DNA of 32,267 nt, taken from positions 1 to 32,267 of the forward strand of contig JAUPKJ010000018.1 in the NCBI GenBank assembly GCA_030837505.1, in the 5' to 3' direction. The stretch comes from Actinomycetota bacterium. GTDB lineage: Bacteria; Actinomycetota; Actinomycetes; Actinomycetales; Kineosporiaceae. This document shows, one piece after another, positions 1 to 8,782 of this stretch. Positions within the stretch are counted from its first letter, which is position 1; the number at the start of each line of letters is the position of its first letter. A program made the position numbers and the translations under genes. A model generated the notes under the pieces. That model ran no database searches and had not been told where the DNA came from. It saw only the letters and a list, made by a program, of their open reading frames with translations.

Positions 1-157
1 CCGGCGGCGGGTACTGCCCGGGAGGGGGGTAGGCCCCCGGAGCCCCCGGCTGGGGGTACTGCCCGGGCGAGCCCTGCTGGGGGTACTCCCCCGGAGGGGG
101 GTACTGGCCCTGCTGGGGGTACTGGCCCTGCTGGGGCGTGAACCCTTCACCGAACAT
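1..157 (-). CDS. Partial gene, Pro/Gln/Gly/Tyr-rich N-terminus (runs off the left edge)
   Basis: An ATG at 155-157 on the minus strand opens a frame that stays open to the window edge (52 codons). It overlaps the last 11 bases of murT, so translation may be coupled to it. The visible residues are almost only Pro, Gln, Gly and Tyr in repeats such as PQQGQY and PPPGEY, written in DNA with a period near 18 bases. Such disordered heads are common on actinobacterial membrane proteins of the DUF4190 or RDD type, but the folded part lies outside the window and no function can be given. It does not look like the start of GatD, the usual MurT partner. Confidence 0.6.
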   Translation of the reverse strand, partial: MFGEGFTPQQGQYPQQGQYPPPGEYPQQGSPGQYPQPGAPGAYPPPGQYPPP

Positions 158-1382
158 AGCGACGCATCTCCCGGAACGCGGTGTAGTTGGCGGCGACGAC
201 CATGGGCCCGGGCGGGAGCTTGCCCGCGAGGCGGAGCAGGTCGTCGTCGACCACCGGTAGGGCGCCCGCGTACCGCAGACGGACGGCGAGGTCGTCCCGG
301 CGGTCACCGATGGCTCCGATGGTCTGGCCCGCGAGCAGCTCGAAGGGCACGTCCCACAGCCAGGAGGTGTCGGCACCGTCGGCAACCCTCGCGTTGATGC
401 CCACGGCCAGCGCACTGCCGTTCTCGATCATCGCGAGGGCCGCGGCCCAACCGGCCGGGTTCTTGGCAAGGAACAGGCGGGCGTCGCGCATACCCAGGTC
501 GAGGGTGGAGTAACGGCCGTCCACGGTGTCGACCTCGCTCAGCCGCTGCGCGGCGAGTTCCGGCGGGACACCCATTGCTGCGGCCGTTGCGATCGCGAAG
601 ACAGCGTTGCCCCGGTTGACGTCACCGGGCAGGTTCAGGGTGAAGGGGATCTGACGGCCGTCGATCAGGCGCACGCCCGTGGGGGTCACGGTGTAGTCGG
701 CCACGGGCATCGCCAAGCCGCAGGCAGAACTCCAGCGGCCGTCGGACCACCAGTCGAGCAGCTGTCCGCAGCGGGGGCAGACGGTGGCGTCCTCCGTCCA
801 GCGCAGGCCGGGGTCCACCCAGACGGGCTCGCCTTCGAGGGCCGCAGCGACCACGTGGGGATCGGCGGCGTTGGCGATCACTTTGACGGGATGCCGGGAG
901 AACGCCGTACCCCAGATCTGGGAGGTGCGGCTCACCTCGTGGGTGCGGTCCAGTTGGTCCCGGGTGAGGTTGAGGGCCAGGACGACCAGGGGTCTCGTCG
1001 CCAGCATGACCGCGGGGACGTGGAGTTCGTCGACCTCGAGGACGGCCATGGGACTGGCGTTCTCATCGAGGGCCGTGAGGATCCCCGGAGCCATGTTGGC
1101 CCCGGTGGAATTGGTCGCGACGTCCCCGCCGAGGGCCGCACACACCAGACGGGTCGTGGTCGACTTCCCGTTGGTCCCGGTGATGACGATGGTCTGGCGC
1201 CCGGCGGAGAGGGTCGCGAGGGCATCGGGCGCAACCTTGAGCGCCACACGGCCTCGCACAACGGTCCCGGAACCCTTCCCGAGCCGGCGGGAAACCTCCC
1301 CGGCCAGACGGCCGGCATTGAGGGCTGCGGAGAGCCGGAGCCGTTTGAGCCCCGAAGAATCCGGCTGCGTCGGCGATTGCAT
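147..1382 (-). CDS. murT: MurT-like lipid II isoglutaminyl synthase, ligase subunit
   Basis: The 411-residue product has Mur ligase layout. An ATP-binding loop GTNGKST lies at residues 69-75, a LEVDE acidic motif at 115-119, a zinc-ribbon-like insert near 202-221 and a C-terminal DUF1727-type domain. In known systems MurT works with the glutamine amidotransferase GatD to amidate the alpha-carboxyl of D-Glu in lipid II at the cytoplasmic membrane face. The length is normal. Oddity: the ribbon, normally four cysteines, shows C202 and C205 but only C221 of the second pair, with Ser at 218. No gatD is visible next door; the overlapping downstream frame starts with a low-complexity sequence instead. 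There is no Shine-Dalgarno, but TAGTCT sits 6 bases before the ATG, which suggests a leaderless message. Confidence 0.85.
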   Translation of the reverse strand: MQSPTQPDSSGLKRLRLSAALNAGRLAGEVSRRLGKGSGTVVRGRVALKVAPDALATLSAGRQTIVITGTNGKSTTTRLVCAALGGDVATNSTGANMAPGILTALDENASPMAVLEVDELHVPAVMLATRPLVVLALNLTRDQLDRTHEVSRTSQIWGTAFSRHPVKVIANAADPHVVAAALEGEPVWVDPGLRWTEDATVCPRCGQLLDWWSDGRWSSACGLAMPVADYTVTPTGVRLIDGRQIPFTLNLPGDVNRGNAVFAIATAAAMGVPPELAAQRLSEVDTVDGRYSTLDLGMRDARLFLAKNPAGWAAALAMIENGSALAVGINARVADGADTSWLWDVPFELLAGQTIGAIGDRRDDLAVRLRYAGALPVVDDDLLRLAGKLPPGPMVVAANYTAFREMRRYVR

Positions 1383-1388
1383 TGGGTC

Positions 1389-1394
1389 AGACTA
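1389..1394 (-). promoter_or_regulatory. Predicted -10 element of a leaderless murT promoter
   Basis: TAGTCT (minus strand) fits TANNNT and is followed by exactly 6 bases before the murT ATG, so transcription would begin at or next to the start codon. No Shine-Dalgarno is present. I see no clear -35 box. Confidence 0.4.
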
Positions 1395-1458
1395 ACGGTG
1401 CTCCCGGCCGGGATCGCCACGGCCCAGGGGCATCCATCCCCGCGTGCCCCAAAACGAC

Positions 1459-1485
1459 GGAACCGCTCCGGTTCGGAGCGGTTCC
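1459..1485 (-). terminator. Rho-independent terminator of the cold-shock gene
   Basis: An inverted repeat with 11-bp perfect arms (GGAACCGCTCC / GGAGCGGTTCC), extendable to 12 bp, lies 22 bases past the csp stop. On the minus strand it is followed by GTCGTTTT, a short U-run. It separates csp from murT. Confidence 0.75.
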
Positions 1486-1507
1486 GAAGATCATGAAATT
1501 CAAGACA

Positions 1508-1711
1508 TCAGAGCAGGCGCACTGACTCCGCCTGGGGCCCCTTCTGACCCTGCCCGACCTCGAACTCCACTCGCTGGCCCTCGTCCAGCGACTTGTAGCC
1601 GTCCGCCTGGATGGACGACCAGTGGACGAAGACGTCAGCTCCGCCACCATCGACGGTGATGAAACCGAAGCCCTTCTCGGAGTTGAACCACTTGACGGAT
1701 CCCTGAGCCAT
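1508..1711 (-). CDS. cspA: Cold-shock protein (CspA family)
   Basis: The 67-residue protein is a single cold-shock OB fold that binds single-stranded RNA/DNA, acting as an RNA chaperone. RNP1 reads KGFGFI (residues 13-18) and RNP2 reads VFVHWS (27-32), with Trp where Phe or Tyr is more usual. The length is typical for the family. An AGGAG lies 5-9 bases upstream of the ATG. The 237 bases between this start and the previous gene contain no other gene and probably include a long leader, as is common for cold-shock genes, but I cannot place the promoter. It ends at a clear hairpin terminator and so looks monocistronic. The exact paralogue name is uncertain. Confidence 0.93.
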   Translation of the reverse strand: MAQGSVKWFNSEKGFGFITVDGGGADVFVHWSSIQADGYKSLDEGQRVEFEVGQGQKGPQAESVRLL

Positions 1712-1948
1712 TCCTGCTCCTGTTGCTGTGTTCCGTGGGGCGGCTCGTGCACTGCACCCGAGCCGGGTCTCACGCTCGTCGTACCGCCCCCTGGGGGGAT
1801 GGGTCCGCGATGGTCCAATGTGCGGGCCTCTTGCGTACTGCAGGAGAGGACTTGCTCATCGAACTGTTCGACCGCGCACAACTCTACCGGCTGAGACGCC
1901 GTAAGAGCAGTCCCCGGAACCGTTCGGACTCGAATCCGCAGCAGTCCG

Positions 1949-2569
1949 TCAACCGGCAGAACCTGCCAATGCGGCGAAGTCCTCACCGACAACGACCGCT
2001 ATGCCGCTTACCGCATGGATGGACGATTTCTTGACCGTGCCGACTCCTAGGTCGTCTGCCACTTGTTGCGCTGTTGCACTCTGTGACGAAGCACCGTAGT
2101 AGATCGTGGTGGGAAGACCGGGGGTACCCGATTCGTAAGAGACCGAGGCGTCCCATTCTGCGGCGACGAGCTTGGCCTTGGCCTTGCCCGCGAGACCATT
2201 GATTTCCGTGGCGTTCGTGACCGTCACCGGAATCGTCCGGTCGACCTGGGCCGCCGCTGATGAACTCGGTGAGGCGGAGGAACTGCCCGAGGCCGACGGC
2301 TTGCCCGAGGCGGACGGCTTGCCCGAGGCCGCCCCGGACGGTGTGCCCGAAACGGAGTTCTCTGCGGCCGACGGACCGGACGACGACGACGAGTTGCCGC
2401 TCAGAAGAGTCCAGGCCACAGCGACCACACCGATGACGACAAGGGTGATGGCCATCACCGGCAATGCCGCGATCAAGGGATTGCCCCGTGCCCGATGGGC
2501 CCCCCTGCGGCTGGCTTCCAGGGGGACGACGAAACGATCGTCATATCCGGGTGGCTTCACAGTGCTCAC
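1949..2569 (-). CDS. LytR_C-domain membrane protein
   Basis: A 206-residue protein starting at GTG, with GGAGGT five bases upstream. It has a basic cytoplasmic head, one membrane span (about residues 31-57), a Ser/Pro/Lys linker (58-108) and a C-terminal LytR_C-like domain (about 112-204) outside the cell. LytR_C domains occur in or beside cell-wall-modifying proteins; the exact job is unknown. The linker contains GKPSAS repeats from an 18-bp tandem repeat at 2283-2333. It overlaps the end of the DUF3263 gene by 29 bases, so the two are one transcription unit. This DUF3263 + LytR_C pairing is common in actinobacteria. Confidence 0.82.
   Translation of the reverse strand: MSTVKPPGYDDRFVVPLEASRRGAHRARGNPLIAALPVMAITLVVIGVVAVAWTLLSGNSSSSSGPSAAENSVSGTPSGAASGKPSASGKPSASGSSSASPSSSAAAQVDRTIPVTVTNATEINGLAGKAKAKLVAAEWDASVSYESGTPGLPTTIYYGASSQSATAQQVADDLGVGTVKKSSIHAVSGIAVVVGEDFAALAGSAG
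2283..2333. repeat. 18-bp tandem repeat in the LytR_C protein linker
   Basis: Nearly three copies of an 18-bp unit (TTGCCCGAGGCSGACGGC on the plus strand) at 2283-2300, 2301-2318 and 2319-2333. They encode the Ser/Pro/Lys-rich extracellular linker, so copy changes would alter linker length without shifting frame. Confidence 0.75.
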
Positions 2570-2876
2570 CGGTTACCTCCGACCATCCGGCCTGCGTTCC
2601 CTGCCTGACCCGACGCACGCGCCGCAGCCTTGTGATCAGCATCGGATCGTGACTCAGGGCCTCGGGCGAGTCGATCAAGCAGTTGAGGATCTGGTAATAG
2701 CGTGTCGCGGAGATCCCGAAGGTCTCCCCCACGGCGTGTTCCTTCGCCCCGGCGTACTTCCACCACCGGCGCTCGAAGGCGAGGATCCGCAGTTCCAGCG
2801 CGCCGAGAGTGCCGGTGGTCCCCCGAGGACCGGTCCGGCCGACCGGTTCCTGCATCGCGGAAGTCTCGCTGTGCAT
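2541..2876 (-). CDS. DUF3263 family protein
   Basis: A 111-residue protein with the characteristic core containing [13 protein letters not shown] and [11 protein letters not shown], followed by SPEALSHDP and an Arg-rich stretch. The family is actinobacterial and resembles a small helix-turn-helix protein, so DNA binding is plausible but unproven. The start is ATG at 2874-2876; a second ATG at 2853-2855 would shorten it by seven residues. The first gene of a two-gene unit, it overlaps the LytR_C gene by 29 bases. A promoter-like pair (TGGAAC, 17 bp, TACAGT) lies just upstream. Confidence 0.82.
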   Translation of the reverse strand: MHSETSAMQEPVGRTGPRGTTGTLGALELRILAFERRWWKYAGAKEHAVGETFGISATRYYQILNCLIDSPEALSHDPMLITRLRRVRRVRQGTQAGWSEVTGEHCEATRI

Positions 2877-2904
2877 GAAGGCCCCCAGTGGCTACGGACA
2901 AGAC

Positions 2905-2933
2905 ACTGTACGGGCGGAGCACGTGCTGTTCCA
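2905..2933 (-). promoter_or_regulatory. Predicted promoter of the DUF3263/LytR_C unit
   Basis: On the minus strand, TGGAAC (2928-2933), a 17-bp spacer and TACAGT (2905-2910). TACAGT recurs as a -10 element before several genes in this window. The leader to the ATG would be about 22 bases. Confidence 0.45.
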
Positions 2934-3263
2934 TCCTCTTGTCCCCGCAGTTCCGGACGGATCCGCGCCCGGGGCGGATCGGGAGGTCCCCCGGAGCACG
3001 GCAGGACGGGAGACCGGGGGCGGCGCCGCCCAGGAAAGGTCCGGGACACGACGCCGGAAACCCCTGGTTCGCCCGGTCGGGGATCTCGGGCAGATGCGAT
3101 CGTCTGGTCGCAGCTGTGCCCTGCCAACGGTCCACGGCCGGAGTCTACGGGGTGACCCGCGCAGGCGGCCCGGGGCCGGGCTCACGGTAACCAGGGAAAT
3201 GCGAGAAGTGACCGCTCGTGTCCGATCGATCGCGCGGGCCCTCTGGGCGTCCCACCCCTCGGC
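2934..3263. other. Intergenic stretch without a convincing gene
   Basis: This 330-bp region lies between the divergent DUF3263 and ung genes. Open frames exist on both strands but lack ribosome sites and family resemblance and are typical GC-rich noise. I see no repeat or RNA gene in it. Confidence 0.5.
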
Positions 3264-3269
3264 TACATT
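3264..3269 (+). promoter_or_regulatory. Predicted -10 element of a leaderless ung promoter
   Basis: TACATT is followed by 7 bases and then the GTG start of ung. There is no Shine-Dalgarno, so the message is probably leaderless and this supports the chosen start. The -35 region is weak. Confidence 0.5.
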
Positions 3270-3276
3270 CCCTGCC

Positions 3277-3957
3277 GTGCCACCTCAGACATTGGACACG
3301 TTGATGGATCCCGGTTGGGCTCGCGCCCTGGAACCGGTCGGCGAACGGATCGGAAGGATGGGCGATTTCCTGCGGGCCGAGATCGCCTCGGGCCGGGGAT
3401 ACCTGCCCGCCGGGCAGAACGTCCTGAGAGCCTTCACCCGACCGCTCGCGGACGTGAAGGTCCTGATCGTCGGACAGGACCCCTACCCGACCCCGGGACA
3501 CGCCGTCGGGCTCTCCTTCTCCGTGGCCCCCGACGTCCGGCGACTACCGGGAAGCCTGCAGAACATCTTCCGGGAGTTGGTCAGCGACACCGGCGTGGCT
3601 CCCCCCTCGAACGGGGATCTGACGGCCTGGGCCGACCGCGGGGTGCTCCTGCTCAACAGGGTACTGACGGTGGCACCGGGTGCCATCGGCTCACACCGGG
3701 GGAAGGGCTGGGAGGCCGTCACGGAGTGCGCCATCTCGGCGCTGGCGGCCCGCGGGACGCCCTTCGTGTCGATCCTGTGGGGCAGGGACGCCCGGACCCT
3801 GCGCCCCCTGCTGGGGAACGTCCCGCGCATCGAGAGCGCTCATCCCAGCCCGATGTCCGCGAGCAGGGGATTCTTCGGTTCCCGCCCCTTCACCAGGGCC
3901 AATGAACACTTGGTGCGAGCCGGGGCAGAACCCGTCGACTGGTCGTTGCCGACCTGA
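3277..3957 (+). CDS. ung: Uracil-DNA glycosylase, family 1
   Basis: The 226-residue enzyme removes uracil from DNA to start base-excision repair. The water-activating motif GQDPYP is present (about residues 67-72), followed by the family segment [11 protein letters not shown] and the DNA-loop motif HPSPMSA near the C-terminus. The frame is open far upstream, but similarity to actinobacterial Ung begins near the [11 protein letters not shown] segment, so I chose GTG 3277, which lies 7 bases after TACATT; ATG 3304 is the alternative. It is a monocistronic housekeeping gene. Its final codons and stop lie in a 20-bp imperfect tandem duplication. Confidence 0.93.
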   Translation: MPPQTLDTLMDPGWARALEPVGERIGRMGDFLRAEIASGRGYLPAGQNVLRAFTRPLADVKVLIVGQDPYPTPGHAVGLSFSVAPDVRRLPGSLQNIFRELVSDTGVAPPSNGDLTAWADRGVLLLNRVLTVAPGAIGSHRGKGWEAVTECAISALAARGTPFVSILWGRDARTLRPLLGNVPRIESAHPSPMSASRGFFGSRPFTRANEHLVRAGAEPVDWSLPT

Positions 3958-3978
3958 GCTGGTCGTTGCCGGTCTGAG
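3939..3978 (+). repeat. 20-bp tandem duplication across the ung stop codon
   Basis: Two adjacent 20-bp copies (3939-3958 and 3959-3978) differ at only two positions. Both contain TGA in the same relative place, so the gene tail and its stop have been copied directly downstream. Confidence 0.8.
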
Positions 3979-4067
3979 CACGGTTGTGGCCGGTCTCCCC
4001 ACCCGACGGCTCGAGCTACCGACTCTCGAACTGTCGACGCCGGAGGGGAGCCGGGCTCGGCAGCTGT

Positions 4068-4535
4068 TCAGAGGCTGCGGTAGGAGGCCCGGGGACGGCG
4101 GCCCGGCTGCCGTCCCCGATGGAACTCCTCCCACATGGTGTGGCGATATTCCAGACAAGCAGTCTCGTACGCCCTTTCATCCAGGGGCCACCGGGTCCGG
4201 GACACCGGGATCCCCGCCAGGAGCCGAAACAGGGCCTCGGTGCGTCCGGCGTTGCCCGGAGGGCGACCTGCCGCACCGGGGCGGGCGTGCGCCACCAGGC
4301 TCCGACCCGCCGGGGTCACCCAGAGGCGCTGCCCCTCGGCCTGGATCAGTCCGGTGCCCTGGAGCCGGCCCACGCCGTGCTCGAGTTGTTCGCGGGACGG
4401 GATCAGCCTGTGCACGGTGTCGATCGCAGCGATCAGATCGGTCAGGGAGGCCGGCGCGGCGCGGGTGCCCGTGACCCTCACGGCCGCGAGCACCCAGGCG
4501 TCCGACAACACCCACCCGTCGCCGTCCGAACTCAT
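4068..4535 (-). CDS. Small winged-helix-like protein of unknown function
   Basis: A 155-residue soluble protein. Its N-terminal part (WVLSDAWVLAAV ... TDLIAAID ... REQLEHGVGRLQGTGLI ... LWVTPAGRSLV) has the rhythm of a winged helix-turn-helix: a helix pair, a recognition-like helix near residues 50-65 and a wing ending in VTPAGRS. The rest is Arg-rich and ends in a conserved-looking RHTMWEEFHRGR tail. It may be a DNA-binding regulator, but I recognise no named family. The start is ATG 4533-4535; a TTG three codons upstream is possible. It lies 82 bases downstream of fbiC on the same strand and may be co-transcribed. Confidence 0.6.
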   Translation of the reverse strand: MSSDGDGWVLSDAWVLAAVRVTGTRAAPASLTDLIAAIDTVHRLIPSREQLEHGVGRLQGTGLIQAEGQRLWVTPAGRSLVAHARPGAAGRPPGNAGRTEALFRLLAGIPVSRTRWPLDERAYETACLEYRHTMWEEFHRGRQPGRRPRASYRSL

Positions 4536-4617
4536 GGTGGGCAATTCCCGAACGGGCAGCTCCCGATCGGCCGGTTCCCGATCGATGCGCCCGGAACAGA
4601 AGGTGTCGGGAACGGGA

Positions 4618-7275
4618 TCATCGAACGGTAGGGGAAGAAGCGCATCGATGAGCGGGAACGCCGTACAGGGTGGTCCGTTGCCGAGGAGTCCGGCCCAGGC
4701 CCGACACGATGGACTGCAGTTCCGTCTCGGTGCGGGCGGAGCCGTGCCGGGCCCCCGCCGTCCACGAGATCGTCTCCTCCATGAGGGTGCCTCCCAGGTC
4801 GTTGGCCCCGCCGCGGAGCATCGCCCGGGTTCCTTCCGTTCCCAGCTTCACCCAGGACGTCTGCACATTGGGAATCAGCCCGTGCAACAGGACCCGCGCC
4901 AGGGCGTGAACAAGGACATTCTCGCGCATCGTGGGCCCGGGACGACACAGACCCGCCAGATATATCGGCGTATTGTGGTGCACGAAGGGCAGCGGCACGA
5001 ACTCCGTGAAGGCCGCGGCGCGGCGCTCCAGGCTCTCGCGCTGGATGGTGGCCAGCAGGCGCAGGTGAGCGACCCAGTGCCGGGGCTCGTCCACGTGGCC
5101 GTACATCATGGTCGAGCTGGTGGGCAGTCCGGCGGCATGGGCGGCCGAGATCACCTCGACCCAGGTCGATGTCGGCAGTTTGCCCTTGGTGAGGACCCAG
5201 CGGACGTCGTCGTCCAGGATCTCCGCGGCCGTGCCGGGGATCGAGTCCACCCCGGCGGCCTTGACCTCCTGCAACCACTCCGACAACGACAGACCGGTCC
5301 GGGCCGCGCCGTTGATCACTTCCATGGGGCTGAAGGCATGCAGGTGGATCCCGGGAGCTGCGGCCCTGACCGTCCGGGCGAGGTCGAAGTACCCGTGGGC
5401 GGGCAGGTGGGGGTCGATCCCGCCCTGCATGCAGATCTCCGTCGCCCCCACCCGCTGCGCCTCCCGAACGCGATCGGCGACCTCGTCCAAGGACAGCCGG
5501 AGGGCATCGGGGTCGCGATGGCGCTGGGCGAAGGCGCAGAAACGGCACCCCGTGTAACAGACGTTGGTGAAGTTGATGTTCCGGTTGAGCACGTAGGTCA
5601 CGTCGTCCCCGCAGGTCTGCTGACGCAGACCGTCGGCCAGCTCGACGAGTGCTGCCAGGGCCGAGCCGCTCGCGGACGCCAGGGCGAGCGCTTGTTCCTC
5701 GGTGAGATCGGCGCTGCCGCGTTCTGCCCGTCGCAGGGCCTCGGCCGTCCCCGGATCGATCCTCCCGGGCGCCGTGACGTCACGGCGCGGCGATCCGGGC
5801 TCACCGCCCGACGACAGGGCTTCCTGCGCGCTCTGCACGGAGGACTCCGGCCCGCCCTGTTGCACGGGTGTGCCGTACACCCGTTCCCGCAGGACTTGCC
5901 AGTTGCCGTGGACCTCGTCGAAGTCCCGAAGGGTTCGTTCGGACTGTTCGGGTCTTTCGGGCTGTTCGGGTCGTTCTGGTCGTTCTGGTCGGCCGGGGAC
6001 GAGGGGCCGCAGGCCCCAGTGTCGGTCCGGTTCCCGCCAGGGCAGGCCGACGGGCACGGCGTCCGGCCTGGCCAGACCCGTCACGGGGTCGGCGAGGGCT
6101 CGCACGTGCCCGGCGACCCGTGGGTCCAGCCAGGGTTCACAGGCCCGGACGTACTCCGGGTGCACGGCGAGTCGCTCGACGAGTTCGAACCCCGCTTCCC
6201 CACTGATCCTGGCCAGTTCCTCCACCCGGGGCCAGGGGCGTTCGGGATTGACGTGGTCGTCGCTCACGGGGGAGATCCCTCCCCAGTCGTCCACGCCCGC
6301 GGCCAGGAACCCCGGCAGTTGCGCAGGATCGGACAGGTTCGGGGGAACCTGGATCCGGACGGACGTTCCCAGGACCAATCGGGCGACGGCGATGGTCGCC
6401 AGGTACTCAGCCGGGTCCGGGCCCTGTGCCGAACACAGGGCGGTGCCGGGTTTGGCCAGGAAGTTCTGCACGATGACTTCCTGAACGTGCCCGAACTGTC
6501 GTTCCAGACCACGGATCGCGAACAGCGAATCGGCCCTCTCGGCGAGGGTCTCACCGATCCCGACGAGGATTCCCGTGGTGAGCGGGACCGCATGCCGCCC
6601 GGCGTCCTGGAGCACCCGCAGCCTCACCGCAGGTTCTTTGTCCACAGAACCGTGGTGGGCAGCTCCGGGGGTCGTCCACAGGCGTTCGGACGTGGTCTCC
6701 AGCATCATTCCCAGAGAGGGGGCAACGGGTTTCAGACGGCCGATCTCCTCCCAGGACATCACCCCGGGGTTGATGTGGGGCAAAAGCCCTGTTTCCTGAA
6801 GAATCCTCCTGGCCAGCTCCTGCACGTAGTCGAGAGTGCCGGTGTGCCCCGCCTCCTCCAGCCAGAGGCGGGCCTGCGGCCAGCGGCTCTCCGGGCGGTC
6901 CCCGAGAGTCATCAGCACTTCCTTGCACCCGGCCCGCGCAGCCCTTTCGACGAGGTCCAGCACGTCGCCCGTCGACAGGAAAGGTGCCTGACCCGAGCGG
7001 CTCAGAGCCGTCGGCGTCGAGGTGAAGGTGCAGTAACGGCAGTGGTTCCGGCACAGGCGGGTCACGGGGACGAACACGTTGCGCGAGTAGGTGACGGTTC
7101 CCGGCCGCCCCGCCTCGGTCAACCCGACGTCCCGGACCGAACCGGCGATCCGGACCAACCGCTCCAGGTCCTTCCCACGGGCGTGCAGGAGGACCTCGGC
7201 CTCGGCCGGGTTCAGGGTCACGGCGTCGTCCGCCCGGCGCAGCGCCCGCCGCAGGGAGGACTCAGAGGGCATCAT
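4618..7275 (-). CDS. fbiC: FbiC, 7,8-didemethyl-8-hydroxy-5-deazariboflavin (Fo) synthase
   Basis: An 885-residue fusion of the two radical-SAM enzymes CofG (N-terminal half) and CofH (C-terminal half), which make Fo, the chromophore of coenzyme F420, from a pyrimidine intermediate and tyrosine. Each half has a CxxxCxxC cluster motif: CRNHCRYC at 75-82 and CYTGCRFC at about 569-576. The fused form is the actinobacterial one. The start is ATGATG at 7270-7275, where similarity begins; the frame opens further upstream without support and no strong ribosome site is seen. The linker between halves (about residues 429-446) carries six RPE-like triplets from a 9-bp tandem repeat. It is divergent from the CoA-transferase gene. 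Confidence 0.95.
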   Translation of the reverse strand: MMPSESSLRRALRRADDAVTLNPAEAEVLLHARGKDLERLVRIAGSVRDVGLTEAGRPGTVTYSRNVFVPVTRLCRNHCRYCTFTSTPTALSRSGQAPFLSTGDVLDLVERAARAGCKEVLMTLGDRPESRWPQARLWLEEAGHTGTLDYVQELARRILQETGLLPHINPGVMSWEEIGRLKPVAPSLGMMLETTSERLWTTPGAAHHGSVDKEPAVRLRVLQDAGRHAVPLTTGILVGIGETLAERADSLFAIRGLERQFGHVQEVIVQNFLAKPGTALCSAQGPDPAEYLATIAVARLVLGTSVRIQVPPNLSDPAQLPGFLAAGVDDWGGISPVSDDHVNPERPWPRVEELARISGEAGFELVERLAVHPEYVRACEPWLDPRVAGHVRALADPVTGLARPDAVPVGLPWREPDRHWGLRPLVPGRPERPERPEQPERPEQSERTLRDFDEVHGNWQVLRERVYGTPVQQGGPESSVQSAQEALSSGGEPGSPRRDVTAPGRIDPGTAEALRRAERGSADLTEEQALALASASGSALAALVELADGLRQQTCGDDVTYVLNRNINFTNVCYTGCRFCAFAQRHRDPDALRLSLDEVADRVREAQRVGATEICMQGGIDPHLPAHGYFDLARTVRAAAPGIHLHAFSPMEVINGAARTGLSLSEWLQEVKAAGVDSIPGTAAEILDDDVRWVLTKGKLPTSTWVEVISAAHAAGLPTSSTMMYGHVDEPRHWVAHLRLLATIQRESLERRAAAFTEFVPLPFVHHNTPIYLAGLCRPGPTMRENVLVHALARVLLHGLIPNVQTSWVKLGTEGTRAMLRGGANDLGGTLMEETISWTAGARHGSARTETELQSIVSGLGRTPRQRTTLYGVPAHRCASSPTVR
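5938..5991. repeat. Six 9-bp tandem repeats in the fbiC inter-domain linker
   Basis: Six consecutive 9-bp units of the form TTC(G/T)GGNCK, read on the minus strand as [18 protein letters not shown]. They fall between the CofG and CofH halves, where a flexible linker tolerates length change. Confidence 0.85.
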
Positions 7276-7504
7276 GCGGGCAATCCCACCACGCCGGCGT
7301 CCGTCGTAGGCGCCGGGCACAGGATCCCGTTCGCTACGGCCCCGACCGGGCCGGGTGTCCCCGGGCGTCCCCACCAGCCGTTGTCCGAAAAGACCACGTA
7401 TCAGGGCCCCGGGAATGTGACGATGACCACTACAGGACGGCGACAGGCCCGGCACCGGGACGTTCATCCCGGCCTCCGGCCGGGGGGACTGGCACGGTGG
7501 AGTC

Positions 7505-8731
7505 GTGAGGACCGTCGACATCGCCGAGTTCCAGTCCATCCTGGGCTCGCTGCCCCCTGACCCCCGAATCATCGCGTCGGGTAATTTCGCGACCCCGAAG
7601 ACTCTGCTGGCCGTTCTCGATGAGGCCCTGCCCCTCTTCACCCTGAACATGTTGAATGCCCAGCCCGGCATCCCGAACCGCGAGGGCATCACCCTGGAGA
7701 CCTCGTTCGTCGGCCCGGGGATGCGTAAGAACCCGCGCCTGAGGTACGTGCCTTCCCGCCTGTCGCTGGTGCCCCGGCTGTTCAAAACGACGTTGCCACC
7801 GGACGCCGTCATCATCCACACCTCCGCCCCCCACGAGGGCGCCGTCTCCCTGGGGGTGGAGACCAATGTGATGCCGGCTGCGATCGAGGCCGCCAAGGCC
7901 CGCGGCGGCGTCGTCATCGCCCAGATGAACCCGAAGATGCCGTACACCCTGGGCGATGCGGAGATCAAACTCGACGACATCGACTATGGGGTCGAGGTCG
8001 AGGAAGAACTGGCCACCCACCAGCCCCTCGTCATCGACGAGATCTCCGGCACGATCGGTGAGCTGGTCTCCGAGCGCGTCGTGGACGGGGCCACGATGCA
8101 GTTGGGCATCGGCGCCGTTCCCGACGCCGTGCTGCACGGCCTGCTCAAGCGGCGCGGCCTGCGGGTGTGGAGCGAGATGTTCAGCGACGGCGTGCTGGAA
8201 CTGGACGCCGCCGGTTCCCTGGACAAGGACTCCCGGCTCACCGCGTCCTTCATCTTCGGGACCCGCACCCTGTACGACTGGGTCCACCTCAACCCTCGCG
8301 TCCTGATGCTCCGGACGGAGACCACCAACGCCCCGGCGAACATCGCAGCGAATCCCAACATGGTCTCGGTGAACACCGCGATCCAGGTCGACCTGTTCGG
8401 CCAGGCCAACGCCTCGCGGATCAAGAGCCGGATCTACTCGGGCTTCGGGGGGCAGACCGACTTCATCGTCGGTGCCCTGCACTCCCCCGGCGGTCAGGCG
8501 ATCATGGCCCTGCGCTCGTGGCACCCCAAGGCGAACACCTCGACGATCGTTCCGATGATCGAGGAACCGATGACCTCGTTCCAGCACACCGCGGTCGTCA
8601 CCGAGAACGGTCTGGCCGAGGTCTACGGCCACGACGAGCGCACCCAGGCCAAGAACATCATCGAGAAGGCCGCCAACCCCAAGGTCCGTGAGGAGCTGAG
8701 GGAGGAAGCCCGTTCCATGGGTCTGGCCTGA
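7505..8731 (+). CDS. Acetyl-CoA hydrolase / CoA-transferase family protein
   Basis: A 408-residue cytoplasmic enzyme of the acetyl-CoA hydrolase/4-hydroxybutyrate CoA-transferase family, which moves CoA between carboxylic acids through a glutamyl-CoA intermediate. The family landmarks are GIGAVPDAV (201-209), the likely catalytic Glu224 in SEMFSDG, and GFGGQTDF (about 313-320) near the CoA site. Length is slightly short of the usual 430 or so but both halves are present. The start is GTG with GGTGGAG just upstream. The physiological acyl partner (acetate, succinate, butyrate or other) cannot be read from sequence, and no pathway genes adjoin. It is monocistronic, with a strong hairpin downstream. 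Confidence 0.88.
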   Translation: MRTVDIAEFQSILGSLPPDPRIIASGNFATPKTLLAVLDEALPLFTLNMLNAQPGIPNREGITLETSFVGPGMRKNPRLRYVPSRLSLVPRLFKTTLPPDAVIIHTSAPHEGAVSLGVETNVMPAAIEAAKARGGVVIAQMNPKMPYTLGDAEIKLDDIDYGVEVEEELATHQPLVIDEISGTIGELVSERVVDGATMQLGIGAVPDAVLHGLLKRRGLRVWSEMFSDGVLELDAAGSLDKDSRLTASFIFGTRTLYDWVHLNPRVLMLRTETTNAPANIAANPNMVSVNTAIQVDLFGQANASRIKSRIYSGFGGQTDFIVGALHSPGGQAIMALRSWHPKANTSTIVPMIEEPMTSFQHTAVVTENGLAEVYGHDERTQAKNIIEKAANPKVREELREEARSMGLA

Positions 8732-8741
8732 CCACCTGCGA

Positions 8742-8770
8742 CCGGTGGCCGTTCCTCGAACGGCCACCGG
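8742..8770. terminator. Bidirectional hairpin between convergent genes
   Basis: A perfect 13-bp stem (CCGGTGGCCGTTC / GAACGGCCACCGG) with a 3-base loop sits between the CoA-transferase gene (plus) and the histidine kinase gene (minus). No U-run follows, as is common in high-GC genomes. Confidence 0.7.
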
Positions 8771-8782
8771 CTCCGGCCGTTC

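Noticed and set aside
1-140. Regular repeats at the left edge that could suggest a CRISPR array
   Set aside because: The units are short, imperfect and translate in frame as Pro/Gln/Gly/Tyr repeats; there are no spacers.
4135-7560. A 1141-codon open frame on the plus strand opposite fbiC
   Set aside because: It is antisense to a well-supported fbiC. Long frames on the opposite strand are expected at this GC content, and the product has no recognisable domain and a composition typical of such shadows.
7430-8767. A 445-codon minus-strand frame opposite the CoA-transferase gene
   Set aside because: It covers a gene with clear family motifs on the plus strand and itself shows no domain.
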